A stretch of DNA of 22,113 nucleotides from Sphingomonas sp. AP4-R1 (GCF_013113735.1 NZ_CP053347.1:1-22113), one strand, 5' to 3'. Shown: positions 1-8,019, numbered from the stretch's first letter. Notes: generated from the sequence alone by a model not told the origin. A program made the numbers and translations.

Positions 1-27
1 AGCTCGCTGCTCGAGCACGCGGCATGA
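1..27 (+). CDS. C-terminal end of an upstream gene (partial)
   Basis: Frame 1 is open from the window edge and encodes a last stretch SSLLEHAA before TGA at 25-27. The stop overlaps the ATG of the methyltransferase at 24-26 (ATGA arrangement), the same coupling seen between the next genes of this operon. Eight residues are too few to identify the product. That it is a real gene is inferred only from the overlap. Confidence 0.35.
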   Translation, partial: SSLLEHAA

Positions 28-1487
28 CTGTCCGTCTCTCCCAGAAGGAAGCAGGGGCGTATTACACGCCCAACATGGTCGTGGCCGCCCTGGTAAGCTG
101 GGCGGTGCGTAGGGATGGGGATCGGATGCTCGATCCAAGTTGCGGCGATGGTCGCTTTCTAGTCGAACACTCGAACAGTGTTGGCATCGAGCAAGATCCA
201 GTTTCCGCTCACGTCGCAATTGATCGTGCGCCTGGCGCTCTCGTCCACGAAGGCGACTTTTTCCAGTGGGCCGAGGCAACCGCCGAACGGTTCGAGTGTG
301 CCGCTGGCAACCCACCCTTCATTCGTTATCAGACCTTCAAAGGCGCGGTTCGGGCTCGAGCGCTGGCTTTTTGCAGCGCTCACGGTGCGATGTTCAACGG
401 GCTCGCGTCTTCGTGGGCCCCCTTCCTCGTTGCGACGGCGGCGCTGCTTAAACCAGGCGGCCGTATGGCGTTCGTTGTGCCGGCCGAGATTGGACATGCG
501 CCTTATGCCTCGCCGCTGATCGAGTACCTTGTGGCCCACTTTAAGCGGGTGCAGATCGTCGCGGTTCGCGAAAAGCTGTTTCCAGACCTCTCCGAAGATT
601 GTTGGCTTCTGTATGCGGAAGGCTTTGGCGGTAAGACGGACCATATCGCGTTCACCGTCTGCGATCGGTTCGAATGGAGCACGCGGCCCCCTAAACAGGC
701 TGAAAAGGTGGCCGTCGGTGAGTGGCGGGATAGCTGGAACCGGCGATTGCGGCCGTATCTGTTGCCCGCCGCAATTCGCGATGCGTACCGTGCATTCGCG
801 GATGATGTGGGCGGCCATCGACTAAGCAGCTTCGCCAGCGTCGGTATTGGCTACGTGAGTGGCGACAACAGATTCTTCCACCTCCGTCCTTCAGAGGCGC
901 AGCGTTGGAAAATACCGGCATCTCATTTGCATCCTACGGTGCGAACAGGGCGGATGCTCGCCCAACGAGCCATTACGCCTACTACGGTTGCAGCATGGCA
1001 GAGGGCCGACGAGCCCGTGATGCTGCTTCGTCTCCAACGCGGGCAGGAACTGTCGGCATCGGTTCGTCGCTATCTTGATAGCAGCGCCGGCCAAGAGGCG
1101 CGCCAGGGCTATAAATGCCGTAATCGTGATCCATGGTACGCTGTCCCAGACGTGCAGGTGCCGGATTTCTTTATGAGCTACATGTCGGGACGCAGTGCGA
1201 GCCTGGTTCAAAACACGGCGGGTGCCACCTGCACGAACACAGTCCATAGCGTTCGTGTCCGTGATCGAGCGCTCGCGGCCAAATTGCTGCCGAGCTGGGG
1301 GACGCCTTTGTCGCAGCTTAGCTGCGAACTCGAAGGACACCCGCTGGGCGGCGGCATGTTGAAGCTAGAGCCGAGAGAGGCGGGACGCTTGCTATTTACG
1401 CCCCCTCCCCTAGCCAAAAAGGTGAACATGCCAATCCTTGAAGAGGGGATCTCGATCATGCAGCGTTGGCGCCATTATGGCGGGTGA
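24..1487 (+). CDS. N6-adenine DNA methyltransferase (class I, restriction-modification type)
   Basis: A 487-residue protein with the signatures of an S-adenosylmethionine-dependent adenine-N6 DNA methyltransferase. It has a GAYYTP motif (residues 11-16, motif X position), DPSCGDGRF (37-45, motif I, AdoMet binding) and NPPF (96-99, catalytic motif IV), so the order is the gamma-class order X-I-IV used by Eco57I/TaqI-like enzymes. The long C-terminal part (about 250-487) has no motif I recognise and is probably the target-recognition region. ATG at 24 overlaps the stop of an upstream partial gene. The 3' end overlaps the next gene by 11 bp, so the genes are likely co-transcribed and translationally coupled. 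The expected role is to methylate host DNA against the nuclease-like proteins encoded downstream. The target sequence cannot be inferred. Confidence 0.88.
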   Translation: MTVRLSQKEAGAYYTPNMVVAALVSWAVRRDGDRMLDPSCGDGRFLVEHSNSVGIEQDPVSAHVAIDRAPGALVHEGDFFQWAEATAERFECAAGNPPFIRYQTFKGAVRARALAFCSAHGAMFNGLASSWAPFLVATAALLKPGGRMAFVVPAEIGHAPYASPLIEYLVAHFKRVQIVAVREKLFPDLSEDCWLLYAEGFGGKTDHIAFTVCDRFEWSTRPPKQAEKVAVGEWRDSWNRRLRPYLLPAAIRDAYRAFADDVGGHRLSSFASVGIGYVSGDNRFFHLRPSEAQRWKIPASHLHPTVRTGRMLAQRAITPTTVAAWQRADEPVMLLRLQRGQELSASVRRYLDSSAGQEARQGYKCRNRDPWYAVPDVQVPDFFMSYMSGRSASLVQNTAGATCTNTVHSVRVRDRALAAKLLPSWGTPLSQLSCELEGHPLGGGMLKLEPREAGRLLFTPPPLAKKVNMPILEEGISIMQRWRHYGG

Positions 1488-2391
1488 AGTTTGTCGCTGG
1501 ACTAGCCAGAAAGACGCGCTGGAGGCCTTCGCCGGTTTTCAGGGAAAGATCGAGAGTGCAGGCCAGATTAAACCGCTACATTGGTATGTAGCCTGCCGCC
1601 TTGTCTTGGAGGGTGGGTTTGATCCAGCCGACATCACGCCACGCCCTCCTTTTCGCATCCAAACGAGATCCGGAAAGCCGCCTCTTCTCCACTATGATGA
1701 GAGTAAAGCTGGCGGCGGCGAGCGCACTATCTTGGGTGGCCTCAAGACAAAAAATGTGGACGTTGTCGTAACCCGTGATGGGCTCGGCCCCGTGCTGGCG
1801 GTATCCTGTAAGGGCGTGACTGCAGCGCTTCGAAACTTGACCAATCGGCTTGAAGAGACAGTTGGCGAATGCACTAATTTACACATCACCTACCCGGCTC
1901 TTGTGCTCGGTTACCTGGTTGTGTTGCGCGCCAATCGGCAAGTCGATTCCGTTCTAGAGGACGCATTGGCGGAAGCAGCAGAAGCCGAAGCAATCGAGGA
2001 AAAGCAGCCCGGCCGAGCGCTGACCAAAAACGATATTGCTATGGGTGAAGGTGGCGAACCCGTTGCGCTGGTTATGCGGTTTCACAATGCTTTGCGGGAG
2101 ATGACCGGCCGACGAGGCATTCGGAACGATGTCAGTCGCTATGAAGCAATCGGCTTTGGTATGGTCGAGATGGAGCCGAGTGCTCTTGGCACCTTGCTCG
2201 ACAGCTATCCGGCGCCGGAAAGTACGCTTCGGCTGGAGCGGTTCTTCGAGACGCTCTACCTGCGACATGACGAGCGTTTCGTTACCAGCGCACCGGACCT
2301 GGCGAGCAAGACCCGCCGGCTCGAATGGGCATCGGATTCCCCTGCGCTCGCTCTTCCTGAGCTGGATTACGAGCCGCGCGTGGCGTCGTGA
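1477..2391 (+). CDS. Putative restriction endonuclease-like protein of the R-M operon
   Basis: A 304-residue protein when started at ATG 1477, which overlaps the methyltransferase stop; an upstream ATG at 1438 would lie deep in the methyltransferase gene and is less likely. I do not recognise the family confidently. The stretch at residues 93-112 reads NVDVVVTRDG then LAVSCKG. This resembles the D...(E/S)xK core strands of PD-(D/E)XK nucleases, with Asp95 and Lys112, but a Ser110 where Glu is usual. A short acidic, Ala/Glu-rich segment follows around residues 165-185. Position immediately after a methyltransferase is typical for a cognate restriction enzyme. It could instead be a specificity or partner subunit for the next protein. 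The nuclease call is inference from motif plus context. Confidence 0.55.
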   Translation: MAGEVCRWTSQKDALEAFAGFQGKIESAGQIKPLHWYVACRLVLEGGFDPADITPRPPFRIQTRSGKPPLLHYDESKAGGGERTILGGLKTKNVDVVVTRDGLGPVLAVSCKGVTAALRNLTNRLEETVGECTNLHITYPALVLGYLVVLRANRQVDSVLEDALAEAAEAEAIEEKQPGRALTKNDIAMGEGGEPVALVMRFHNALREMTGRRGIRNDVSRYEAIGFGMVEMEPSALGTLLDSYPAPESTLRLERFFETLYLRHDERFVTSAPDLASKTRRLEWASDSPALALPELDYEPRVAS

Positions 2392-2876
2392 CGCCTGTCG
2401 AGCTGATCCTGGCCAGAAAGACGCATCTGGCCAGGCTTGCGAATGCAAAAGGTGCGGCGGGAGAGTCGCATGTCATTGCCACAGCCTCAGAATGGATATC
2501 GAGGCCGAAAGGTGCGTCACTAAAGCTACTTCTAGAGGAGCTGGCTCGTACTGGCATTCACATCAAGCCATCTAGTTTCGATGCTATCGCAGTGACTGAG
2601 AGCGTCGATTTTGGAGACCCGCTCAGCATACGATCAGTTCTCGACCAGATGATCTTCATCGAGATCAAAACAGCCAACCAGGGCCGGGTGAAGGCCGGTT
2701 TTGGCGGGTTCTTTTTTGCGCTCACCGAAAACGAGATATCGGCCGCTGACCAGCTTGGTAGCCGGCATCAAGTAGCGTTGTTCAATAAGGTGACGGGAGA
2801 GCTGTTGATCACGGATATCCCGAGCATTTTAGCGCGATCGAGGTCCACGACGTGGCAGGTATCCGTCCAGCTCTGA
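2388..2876 (+). CDS. PD-(D/E)XK nuclease-fold protein, third gene of the R-M operon
   Basis: A 162-residue protein starting with GTG at 2388, which overlaps the previous stop in a GTGA arrangement. It shows a clean PD-(D/E)XK-type core: FDAIAV (Asp65) followed after a gap by IFIEIKT (Glu92, Lys94), with a conserved-looking Glu27 in GES near the N-terminus. The C-terminal half (ALTENEIS, VALFNKVTGEL, SRSTTWQ) resembles the end of DUF3883-like nuclease-fold domains found in restriction and defence proteins; that similarity is from memory. It is small for a stand-alone restriction enzyme, so it may act with the preceding protein as a two-subunit nuclease. Substrate is unknown. Confidence 0.6.
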   Translation: MTPVELILARKTHLARLANAKGAAGESHVIATASEWISRPKGASLKLLLEELARTGIHIKPSSFDAIAVTESVDFGDPLSIRSVLDQMIFIEIKTANQGRVKAGFGGFFFALTENEISAADQLGSRHQVALFNKVTGELLITDIPSILARSRSTTWQVSVQL

Positions 2877-2910
2877 CGACCGCCCTAGCATATATCGGTG
2901 TGCGTGTCAG

Positions 2911-2932
2911 CATGTGAACATGTCCACGTGTG
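2911..2932. repeat. Partition-type repeat, copy A
   Basis: The sequence carries GTGAACATGTCCAC within a 22-bp stretch in the gap between the R-M operon and the 3' end of arsB. It shares the CATGT, GTCCAC and GAACATGT elements with copies near parA (6905-6934, 7960-8010, 8644-8670, 8981-9012). It may be a binding site for the ParA partner protein, or a leftover from recombination that inserted the ars block. Confidence 0.5.
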
Positions 2933-2956
2933 ATGAGCGCGCTAATATCTGTCGGT

Positions 2957-4243
2957 TCATGTGGTGCTGAGCCGGATCGCCAGCGCGGCCAGGGTGACGA
3001 GCAGAATCGGGAAGGTCATCGCCACGCCGACCTTGAAGTAATAGCCCCATTGGATCTTGATGCCCTTGTTGCCGAGGACGTGCAGCCAGAGCAGCGTCGC
3101 CAGAGAGCCGATCGGGGTGATCTTGGGTCCGAGATCACAGCCGATCACATTGGCGTAGATCATCGCTTCCTTGACGACGCCGGTCGCATGGGTGCCGTCG
3201 ATCGAGAGCGCGCCGACAAGCACGGTCGGCATGTTGTTCATGATCGAGGAAAGCACGGCGGTCAGCACGCCGGTTCCGATCGCAGCACCCCAGATGCCAC
3301 CTTGTGCGAAGCGATCGAGCAGGATTGAGATTTGCCCGGTCAGGCCCGCATTTCGCAGGCCATAGACGACCAGGTACATGCCGAGCGAGAAGATCACGAC
3401 CTGCCACGGCGCGCCCTTCAGCACCTTGCCGGTGCTGATGACGTGACCGCGCGCGGCGATCACCAGCAGCAGGATCGCGCCGACAGCGGCGACCGCACTG
3501 ACCGGCACGCCCAGCGGCTCCAACAGGAAGAAGCCCGCCAGCAGCATCACGAGCACCACCCAGCCCGCCCGAAAGGTCGCACGATCCTTGATCGCTTGTT
3601 GGGGATGGTGGAGCTGGCCGACGTCGTAGGCCGTGGGGATGTCGCGGCGGAAATAGAGCATCAGCATGGCGAGCGTGGCCGCGATCGAGGCGAGATCGAC
3701 CGGGACCATCACCATCGCATATCGGCCGAAGCCGATGTTGAAGAAGTCGGCCGACACGATGTTGACGAGATTCGAGACGATCAGCGGCAGGCTCGCGGTG
3801 TCGGCGATGAAGCCTGCGGCCATGACGAAGGCGAGCGTGGCTTTGTCGCCATAGCCGAGCGCGCGCAGCATCGCGATCACGATCGGGGTCAGGATGAGCG
3901 CTGCGCCGTCATTAGCGAACAGTGACGATACCGCCGCACCGAGCAGCACGATCAGCGCGAAGAGCTTGCGGCCCTGGCCCTTGCCCCAGCGTGCGACGTG
4001 CAGCGCCGCCCACTCGAAAAAGCCGGCCTCGTCGAGCAGCAGGCTGATGATGATGACCGCCACGAACGTGGCGGTCGCGTTCCAGACGATGTGCCAGACG
4101 ACCGGGATATCATGGAGCGATACCACGCCCGCCAGCAACGCGATCGCGGCGCCCCCGATCGCGCTCCAGCCAATGCCGAGCCCCTTGGGTTGCCAAATAA
4201 CGAGGGTGATCGTCAGCAGGAAGATCAGGATCGCAGCGATCAT
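2957..4243 (-). CDS. arsB: ArsB arsenite efflux permease
   Basis: A 428-residue, very hydrophobic inner-membrane protein with about ten to twelve predicted membrane segments. The [12 protein letters not shown] motif (residues 109-120) is characteristic of the ArsB/NhaD ion-transporter superfamily, and [11 protein letters not shown] in the second half is the matching repeat motif. It exports arsenite using the membrane potential. It is the last gene of the ars operon, 76 bp downstream of arsH. No ArsA ATPase gene is seen, so it would work as a secondary carrier alone. The length is that of a normal ArsB. The alternative, ACR3, is excluded by the fold motifs. Confidence 0.92.
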   Translation of the reverse strand: MIAAILIFLLTITLVIWQPKGLGIGWSAIGGAAIALLAGVVSLHDIPVVWHIVWNATATFVAVIIISLLLDEAGFFEWAALHVARWGKGQGRKLFALIVLLGAAVSSLFANDGAALILTPIVIAMLRALGYGDKATLAFVMAAGFIADTASLPLIVSNLVNIVSADFFNIGFGRYAMVMVPVDLASIAATLAMLMLYFRRDIPTAYDVGQLHHPQQAIKDRATFRAGWVVLVMLLAGFFLLEPLGVPVSAVAAVGAILLLVIAARGHVISTGKVLKGAPWQVVIFSLGMYLVVYGLRNAGLTGQISILLDRFAQGGIWGAAIGTGVLTAVLSSIMNNMPTVLVGALSIDGTHATGVVKEAMIYANVIGCDLGPKITPIGSLATLLWLHVLGNKGIKIQWGYYFKVGVAMTFPILLVTLAALAIRLSTT

Positions 4244-4319
4244 CAGGACATCTTTCTCGGGGCCTCAGATCGAGGCCGGACGGATAGGAGCAGCCACCAG
4301 TCTGAGCCGCTGGCTTGCG

Positions 4320-5075
4320 TCACGCGCTTGCGGGCTGCGGTGCTATGGCGATTGCCGAATGGTCGATTGCCGGATCGATCGGCACGCCGGCTTCCTTGCG
4401 CTCCGAATAGCGATCGACGAGCTGGGCGGCGTGGGGCCGCATCAACACGGTGATACGGACCAGCTCCTCCATCACATCGACGATGCGATCATAATAGCTC
4501 GACGGCTTCATGCGGCCCGCATCGTCGAACTCCTTGTACGCCATCGCGACCGACGACTGGTTGGGGATGGTGAACATCCGCATCCAGCGACCGAGGACGC
4601 GCAGTGTGTTGACGCTGTTGAACGACTGCGATCCGGCTGACACCTGCATCACCGCGAGCGTGCGGCCTTGCGTCGGCCGCATCCCACCCATCGACAGCGG
4701 CAGATGATCGATCTGTGTCTTCATGACGCCGGTGATCTGGCCGTGCCGCTCCGGGCTGCACCAGACATGACCCTCGCTCCACATCGAATGCTCGCGCAGC
4801 TCATGCACGGCATCGTGATCGTCGCCGGCGATTTGGTCGGGCAGCGGCAATGTCGAGGGATCGAATATCCGCGTCTCGGCGCCGAAAAATTGGAGCAGGC
4901 GCGCCGCTTCCTCGACGCAGAGCCGCGAAAAGGAGCGTTCTCGCAAAGATCCGTAGAGCAGCAGGATGCGGGGCGCCGGATCGCCCGCGCCAAGACCAAG
5001 AGCGGGACGCTCGATCGCATAGGCGCGATCGAGGTTCGGAAGGTCGGTCGGATCGGCAAGCGCACGCAGGGGCAT
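4320..5075 (-). CDS. arsH: ArsH, NADPH-dependent FMN reductase / organoarsenical oxidase
   Basis: A 251-residue flavodoxin-like protein. The [10 protein letters not shown] segment (residues 41-50) is the FMN-phosphate loop of ArsH, and [20 protein letters not shown] is the strongly conserved ArsH core. ArsH proteins oxidise trivalent methyl- or aromatic arsenicals to less toxic pentavalent forms using FMN and NADPH. ATG at 5075 overlaps the arsN2 stop as TGATG, so translation is coupled; a longer open frame reaches back to 5126 but would overlap arsN2 substantially. The protein is full length. Confidence 0.93.
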   Translation of the reverse strand: MPLRALADPTDLPNLDRAYAIERPALGLGAGDPAPRILLLYGSLRERSFSRLCVEEAARLLQFFGAETRIFDPSTLPLPDQIAGDDHDAVHELREHSMWSEGHVWCSPERHGQITGVMKTQIDHLPLSMGGMRPTQGRTLAVMQVSAGSQSFNSVNTLRVLGRWMRMFTIPNQSSVAMAYKEFDDAGRMKPSSYYDRIVDVMEELVRITVLMRPHAAQLVDRYSERKEAGVPIDPAIDHSAIAIAPQPASA

Positions 5076-5551
5076 CAGGAAGCGTCTTTCAGGTATTTGA
5101 CGAGATAGGCGGCGCTGGCCGGACACAGCTTGGTGAACTCGGCCGAGGCCGCGATCGTGGCCGGCGCCGTGGCGCGGGCCGCGTCGGCATAGCCCTGCGT
5201 CCGGAAGAAGCGCGCGGCGGTCGTGGTCAGCAGGTGCAACCGCTCGACCCCCATGCTTGCAGCTTCGTCCTCGATCAGTTCGAGCACGACGCGGCCCAAG
5301 CCGACACGACGGCGATCGGGCAGCACCACCAGCGAGCGAAGCAGTCGGTCCGGACCCGAACCTTCGATCCCGGCATAGCCAATGAGATCGCCAGCATCGA
5401 CGCGGTAGAAGAGCCGGCCCGGCTCCTTCAGATCGGCGGTCGGCAGTCCGGCGCCGGCCAGGAAGAAGGCGAGCCCATCAAAGTCGGATTCGCCGATCGG
5501 CGTCGCGCGCAGCCGCGTCGGGCTCGGCGCCTCAGACCCGTGCGCCGGCAT
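5075..5551 (-). CDS. arsN2: ArsN2-type GNAT acetyltransferase of the ars operon
   Basis: A 158-residue GNAT-fold protein. The acetyl-CoA loop is [17 protein letters not shown] (R/Q-x-x-G-x-G/A type), followed by the [19 protein letters not shown] region and a C-terminal TKLCPASA segment typical of the ArsN2 family found within ars operons. ArsN1 homologues acetylate organoarsenicals such as arsinothricin; the precise ArsN2 substrate is less clear, so the substrate is inferred. ATG at 5551 (or the adjacent ATG at 5554) overlaps the end of the glutaredoxin-type arsC by about 20 bp. It lies between arsC and arsH, consistent with a detoxification role. Confidence 0.85.
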   Translation of the reverse strand: MPAHGSEAPSPTRLRATPIGESDFDGLAFFLAGAGLPTADLKEPGRLFYRVDAGDLIGYAGIEGSGPDRLLRSLVVLPDRRRVGLGRVVLELIEDEAASMGVERLHLLTTTAARFFRTQGYADAARATAPATIAASAEFTKLCPASAAYLVKYLKDAS

Positions 5552-5963
5552 CATTGACGACCAACTGGCCGTCCTCTTTGGCGAAGGCACCGAGCTGCGC
5601 GTTGGGCAGGAGATCTAGCACGGCCTCGGAAGGGCGGCACAGCTTCACGCCAAGCGGCGAGACGACCAGCGGGCGGTTAATCAGGATCGGATGCGCCATC
5701 ATCGCATCAAGCAGCGCGTCGTCCGACAGCGATGTGTCGGCGAGGCCCAATTCCGCATAGGGCGTGCCCTTCTCGCGCAGCAGCTCGCGCGGGGTGATCC
5801 CAGCGCGCGCGATCAACTGGACCAGCAGCTCGCGCGTGGGCGGCGTCTTGAGATATTCGACGACGTGCGGCTCGATGCCAGCATTGCGGATCAGCCCGAG
5901 CGTGTTGCGGGACGTGCCGCATTCGGGGTTGTGATAGACGACGATATCGACGGGACCGCTCAT
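5532..5963 (-). CDS. arsC: Arsenate reductase, glutaredoxin-dependent (ArsC family)
   Basis: A 143-residue protein of the E. coli R773 ArsC / Spx fold. The N-terminal YHNPECGTSRN places the catalytic cysteine at residue 15, and HPILINRPLVV is the conserved arginine motif near the substrate site. It reduces arsenate to arsenite with glutathione and glutaredoxin. Its start (5963) overlaps the preceding thioredoxin-type reductase stop in an ATGA arrangement. It is full length. It is the second arsenate reductase in this operon and is unrelated in fold to the first. Confidence 0.94.
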   Translation of the reverse strand: MSGPVDIVVYHNPECGTSRNTLGLIRNAGIEPHVVEYLKTPPTRELLVQLIARAGITPRELLREKGTPYAELGLADTSLSDDALLDAMMAHPILINRPLVVSPLGVKLCRPSEAVLDLLPNAQLGAFAKEDGQLVVNDAGARV

Positions 5964-6487
5964 CGGGCGTCCTCCAGACGCTCGACGGTCGCGCCCTCGG
6001 TGCGGCCGATGTCCTTCAGCTTGGTAGCAAGCACACGCTCTTCGAGCTTACCGATCGGGAGCGCGGTGAACAGATCAATCCGGTTTTCGAGATAGCGCAG
6101 GGCCTTCACGAAAGCGCGCTCGCGCTCGATCTCGTTGCCTTCGACATGCGAGGGATCTTCGATACCCCAATGGGCCGTCATCGGGTGTCCGGGCCAAATC
6201 GGACAGACTTCGCCCGCTGCGTCGTCGCAAACGGTGAACACGAAATCCATCACCGGGGAGTCCGGCTCTGAAAAGGCTTCCCAGCCTTTGGAGTGCAGCC
6301 CCTCGGTCGGATAGCCAATCCGCTCCAGGAGCGCGATGGCATCGGGATTGACCGTGCCCTTGGGGTGGCTCCCGGCCGAGAAGGCGCGGAAATTACCGCC
6401 GCGCTTGTTGAGCGCACTTTCGGCGAGGATCGAACGGGCAGAATTGCCCGTGCAGAGGAACAGGACATTGAACACCTTGTCGGACAT
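5960..6487 (-). CDS. arsC: Arsenate reductase, thioredoxin-coupled, low-molecular-weight phosphatase fold
   Basis: A 175-residue protein with the P-loop LCTGNSARS (Cys12 to Arg18, CX5R) and the general-acid motif EDPSHVEG (Asp111-Pro112) of low-molecular-weight tyrosine phosphatases. Cys87 and Cys95 lie in TVCDDAAGEVCP, the place of the resolving cysteines of S. aureus ArsC, which points to thioredoxin coupling. ATG 6487 is chosen because GGAG sits six bases upstream; ATG 6499, overlapping the arsR stop, would add four residues. It is co-transcribed with arsR. The product reduces arsenate to arsenite for ArsB. Confidence 0.92.
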   Translation of the reverse strand: MSDKVFNVLFLCTGNSARSILAESALNKRGGNFRAFSAGSHPKGTVNPDAIALLERIGYPTEGLHSKGWEAFSEPDSPVMDFVFTVCDDAAGEVCPIWPGHPMTAHWGIEDPSHVEGNEIERERAFVKALRYLENRIDLFTALPIGKLEERVLATKLKDIGRTEGATVERLEDAR

Positions 6488-6498
6488 GGCGGGCTCCA

Positions 6499-6828
6499 TC
6501 AGCAGCAGGTGAGTTCGGCAAGCAGCGGCTCGCAAAGTTCAGCACGGCCCTGGCAACAGTCTTTGGCGAGGAAGAGCATGAGGGCGCGCAGCGCGTCGAT
6601 ATTGGCGCGCTGGATCATCTGGCGGCCCTGCTTTTCAGGCGTGACCAGCCCCGCCTTCACCAGCACCGCGAGATGGGTCGAGAAGGTGCTTTGCGTCAGC
6701 CCGGCCGCCTCGACGAGCTGGCCCGTGGACAGGCCATCAGGTTCATGCCGCACAAGAAGGCGGAATGTCGCGAGCCTGGTCGGATGCGCGAGGGCGGCAA
6801 GCGAGGCGAGAGCGTCATCATCGATCAT
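6499..6828 (-). CDS. arsR: ArsR-family arsenite-responsive repressor
   Basis: A 109-residue winged-helix repressor; the HTH is in LSTGQLVEAAGLTQSTFSTHLAVL. Unlike the E. coli R773 repressor, whose cysteines lie in the DNA-binding helix, this one carries its cysteines at the C-terminus: Cys91-Cys92, Cys99 and Cys108-Cys109. This matches the Acidithiobacillus ferrooxidans type of ArsR, where a C-terminal CC...C cluster binds As(III). It is the first gene of the ars operon and should bind the operator just upstream, releasing on arsenite. No good ribosome-binding site precedes ATG 6828, and the predicted promoter places transcription start at or near the ATG. Confidence 0.93.
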   Translation of the reverse strand: MIDDDALASLAALAHPTRLATFRLLVRHEPDGLSTGQLVEAAGLTQSTFSTHLAVLVKAGLVTPEKQGRQMIQRANIDALRALMLFLAKDCCQGRAELCEPLLAELTCC

Positions 6829-6834
6829 ATATCG

Positions 6835-6884
6835 GGAATAAACGATGCGTTCGATACCGTCAATAACCTATCGGATATTTCCGT
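6835..6884 (-). promoter_or_regulatory. Predicted ars operon promoter and ArsR operator
   Basis: On the minus strand TTGACG (6863-6858) is followed after 17 bp by TATTCC (6840-6835), a plausible but imperfect sigma-70-type promoter. The expected start of transcription falls near 6828, the first base of arsR, which suggests a leaderless message. An interrupted palindrome, CGGA-TATT-TCCG at 6873-6884, lies just upstream and may be the ArsR operator. Both are inferred by eye. Confidence 0.4.
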
Positions 6885-6904
6885 TGGATTTGGTTGCTCC
6901 GAAG

Positions 6905-6934
6905 ACATGTCCACACGCGAACATGTGGACATGT
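6905..6934. repeat. Perfect palindromic partition-type repeat, copy B
   Basis: ACATGTCCACA (6905-6915) and TGTGGACATGT (6924-6934) form a perfect 11-bp inverted repeat around an 8-bp spacer, CGCGAACA. It is the most symmetrical member of a repeat family concentrated around parA. The copy at 7987-8010, just before parA, matches about 21 of 25 positions, including the spacer. It is probably a centromere-like (parS) or operator site for the ParA/ribbon-helix-helix pair. It lies between the ars promoter and the partition genes. Confidence 0.6.
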
Positions 6935-6940
6935 TGGACA

Positions 6941-7325
6941 GAGGTGATCGCCTGGCGATGAGCTTGTGAGCAGTGGTCGGGCGCGTCCTAGCGGACCACG
7001 CTCTATCTTCGCGTTCCGCTCCGACAGAGCCGCGTGGACGCGTCTCCGCCCCTTCGGGGTGACGATCGTTCGCGCAGGCGAGCGCCGCTCGCGATGAGGC
7101 TGCCGGCAATGCCGGCAACGATATCTTGTCAGAGGGGAAAGGGGCGCTCCGCCCCCTCTCCCCAGCAACGACAATCCACCGGGCCGTGGCTCAGTCGCTA
7201 GCGCTCCCTGCGCCCGCACCACCCCGATGGATTCTCGCTGCCCCCCTCGCCCCCGGCTGTTCGCCACGAGGCAGGGCCGATGGCCGAGGCCATCGCCCTG
7301 ACGGCCGATGCGAAGGAGAAGAACG
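6941..7325. other. Gene-free spacer between ars and partition regions
   Basis: No convincing gene is seen; the long open frames crossing it are antisense shadows. It contains two adjacent copies of the self-complementary octamer TGCCGGCA (7101-7108 and 7110-7117). A GC hairpin follows, with arms GGGGCG (7141-7146) and CGCCCC (7150-7155) and a 3-base loop, flanked by G-rich and C-rich runs that could extend it. The hairpin lacks a T-run, so a terminator role is uncertain. A ribosome-binding sequence AAGGAG (7312-7317) at the right end serves the next gene. Confidence 0.5.
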
Positions 7326-7955
7326 ATGATCCATGATAACCGCGAGGCGTGGCTGAACGCGGTCGCGCTGGGCATGGCGCCCTTGTTCGAGGGGTTGGGA
7401 GCCCCCCTCCCCGGCCGCATCCGGGTGGCGATCGGCTTCACCAGCGCAGGCCGGAAAGGCAAGGCGATCGGGGAATGCTGGGATAACCGTCGCAGCGCTG
7501 ACGGGCATTTCGAGATCTTTATCCGGCCTGACCTCGCGCACGCGCCCGATGCCATGCCGGTGCAGATCGCCGCGATCCTCGCGCATGAGCTTGTCCATGC
7601 CGCTGTCGGCATCGCGGCCGGGCATGGGAAGCTGTTTAAACGTGTCGCCATCGGCTTGGGGCTCGTCGGGCCGATGCGTGCGACGACACCCGGAGAGGGC
7701 TTCGTCGCGCTTGCGGCCCCGATCCTCGATGGCGTTGGTCCCCTCCCCCATGCGCGCCTCGATACGGATGGACAGACCACCGCGCCTAAGAAGCAGACCA
7801 CCAGACTGCTCAAATGCGAATGTGAAACCTGCGGCTATACGGCTCGGATCGCGCGCAAATGGCTGGAGCTTGCCGGCGCGCCGCTGTGTCCCGTGCCAGA
7901 CCACGGACCCATGCGACATGATCCGCTGGACGATCCGGACGAGGAGGACGTATAG
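7326..7955 (+). CDS. SprT-like zinc metalloprotein
   Basis: A 209-residue protein started at ATG 7326, eight bases after AAGGAG; an in-frame ATG at 7308 would precede that site. The HELVHAAVG motif (His87, Glu88, His91) with a downstream His100 in AGHGKLFKR is a zinc-metallopeptidase site of the SprT/Spartan-like type. CECETCGY near residue 165 and a later CPVPDH suggest a C-terminal zinc ribbon, also as in SprT. The plasmid role is unknown; Spartan relatives cut DNA-bound proteins, so a function in clearing protein-DNA adducts is possible but speculative. It sits directly upstream of parA with 64 bp between, holding repeat copy C. Confidence 0.72.
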   Translation: MIHDNREAWLNAVALGMAPLFEGLGAPLPGRIRVAIGFTSAGRKGKAIGECWDNRRSADGHFEIFIRPDLAHAPDAMPVQIAAILAHELVHAAVGIAAGHGKLFKRVAIGLGLVGPMRATTPGEGFVALAAPILDGVGPLPHARLDTDGQTTAPKKQTTRLLKCECETCGYTARIARKWLELAGAPLCPVPDHGPMRHDPLDDPDEEDV

Positions 7956-7959
7956 ATGC

Positions 7960-8010
7960 GGACACGTCCACCTGTCAGGCATCCAACATGTTCACACGCG
8001 AACACGTGGG
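7960..8010. promoter_or_regulatory. parA upstream operator / partition repeats, copy C
   Basis: Two related motifs occur here. One is GGACACGTCCACCTGTC (7960-7976). The second spans 7987-8010 and closely matches the perfect palindrome at 6905-6934, including the CGCGAACA spacer. The second ends against the parA ribosome-binding sequence (GGAG, 8010-8013), so a bound protein would be well placed to repress parA. This fits the autoregulation common in ParA/RHH partition loci. Confidence 0.55.
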
Positions 8011-8019
8011 GGAGTTAAC

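Noticed and set aside
3332..3925. 197-codon plus-strand frame rich in Asp, Arg, His and Gln
   Set aside because: It is a shadow of the hydrophobic arsB gene on the other strand.
6860..7813. 317-codon minus-strand frame across the ars-par spacer
   Set aside because: It is mainly antisense to the SprT-like gene, lacks a ribosome-binding site and shows no recognisable domain.
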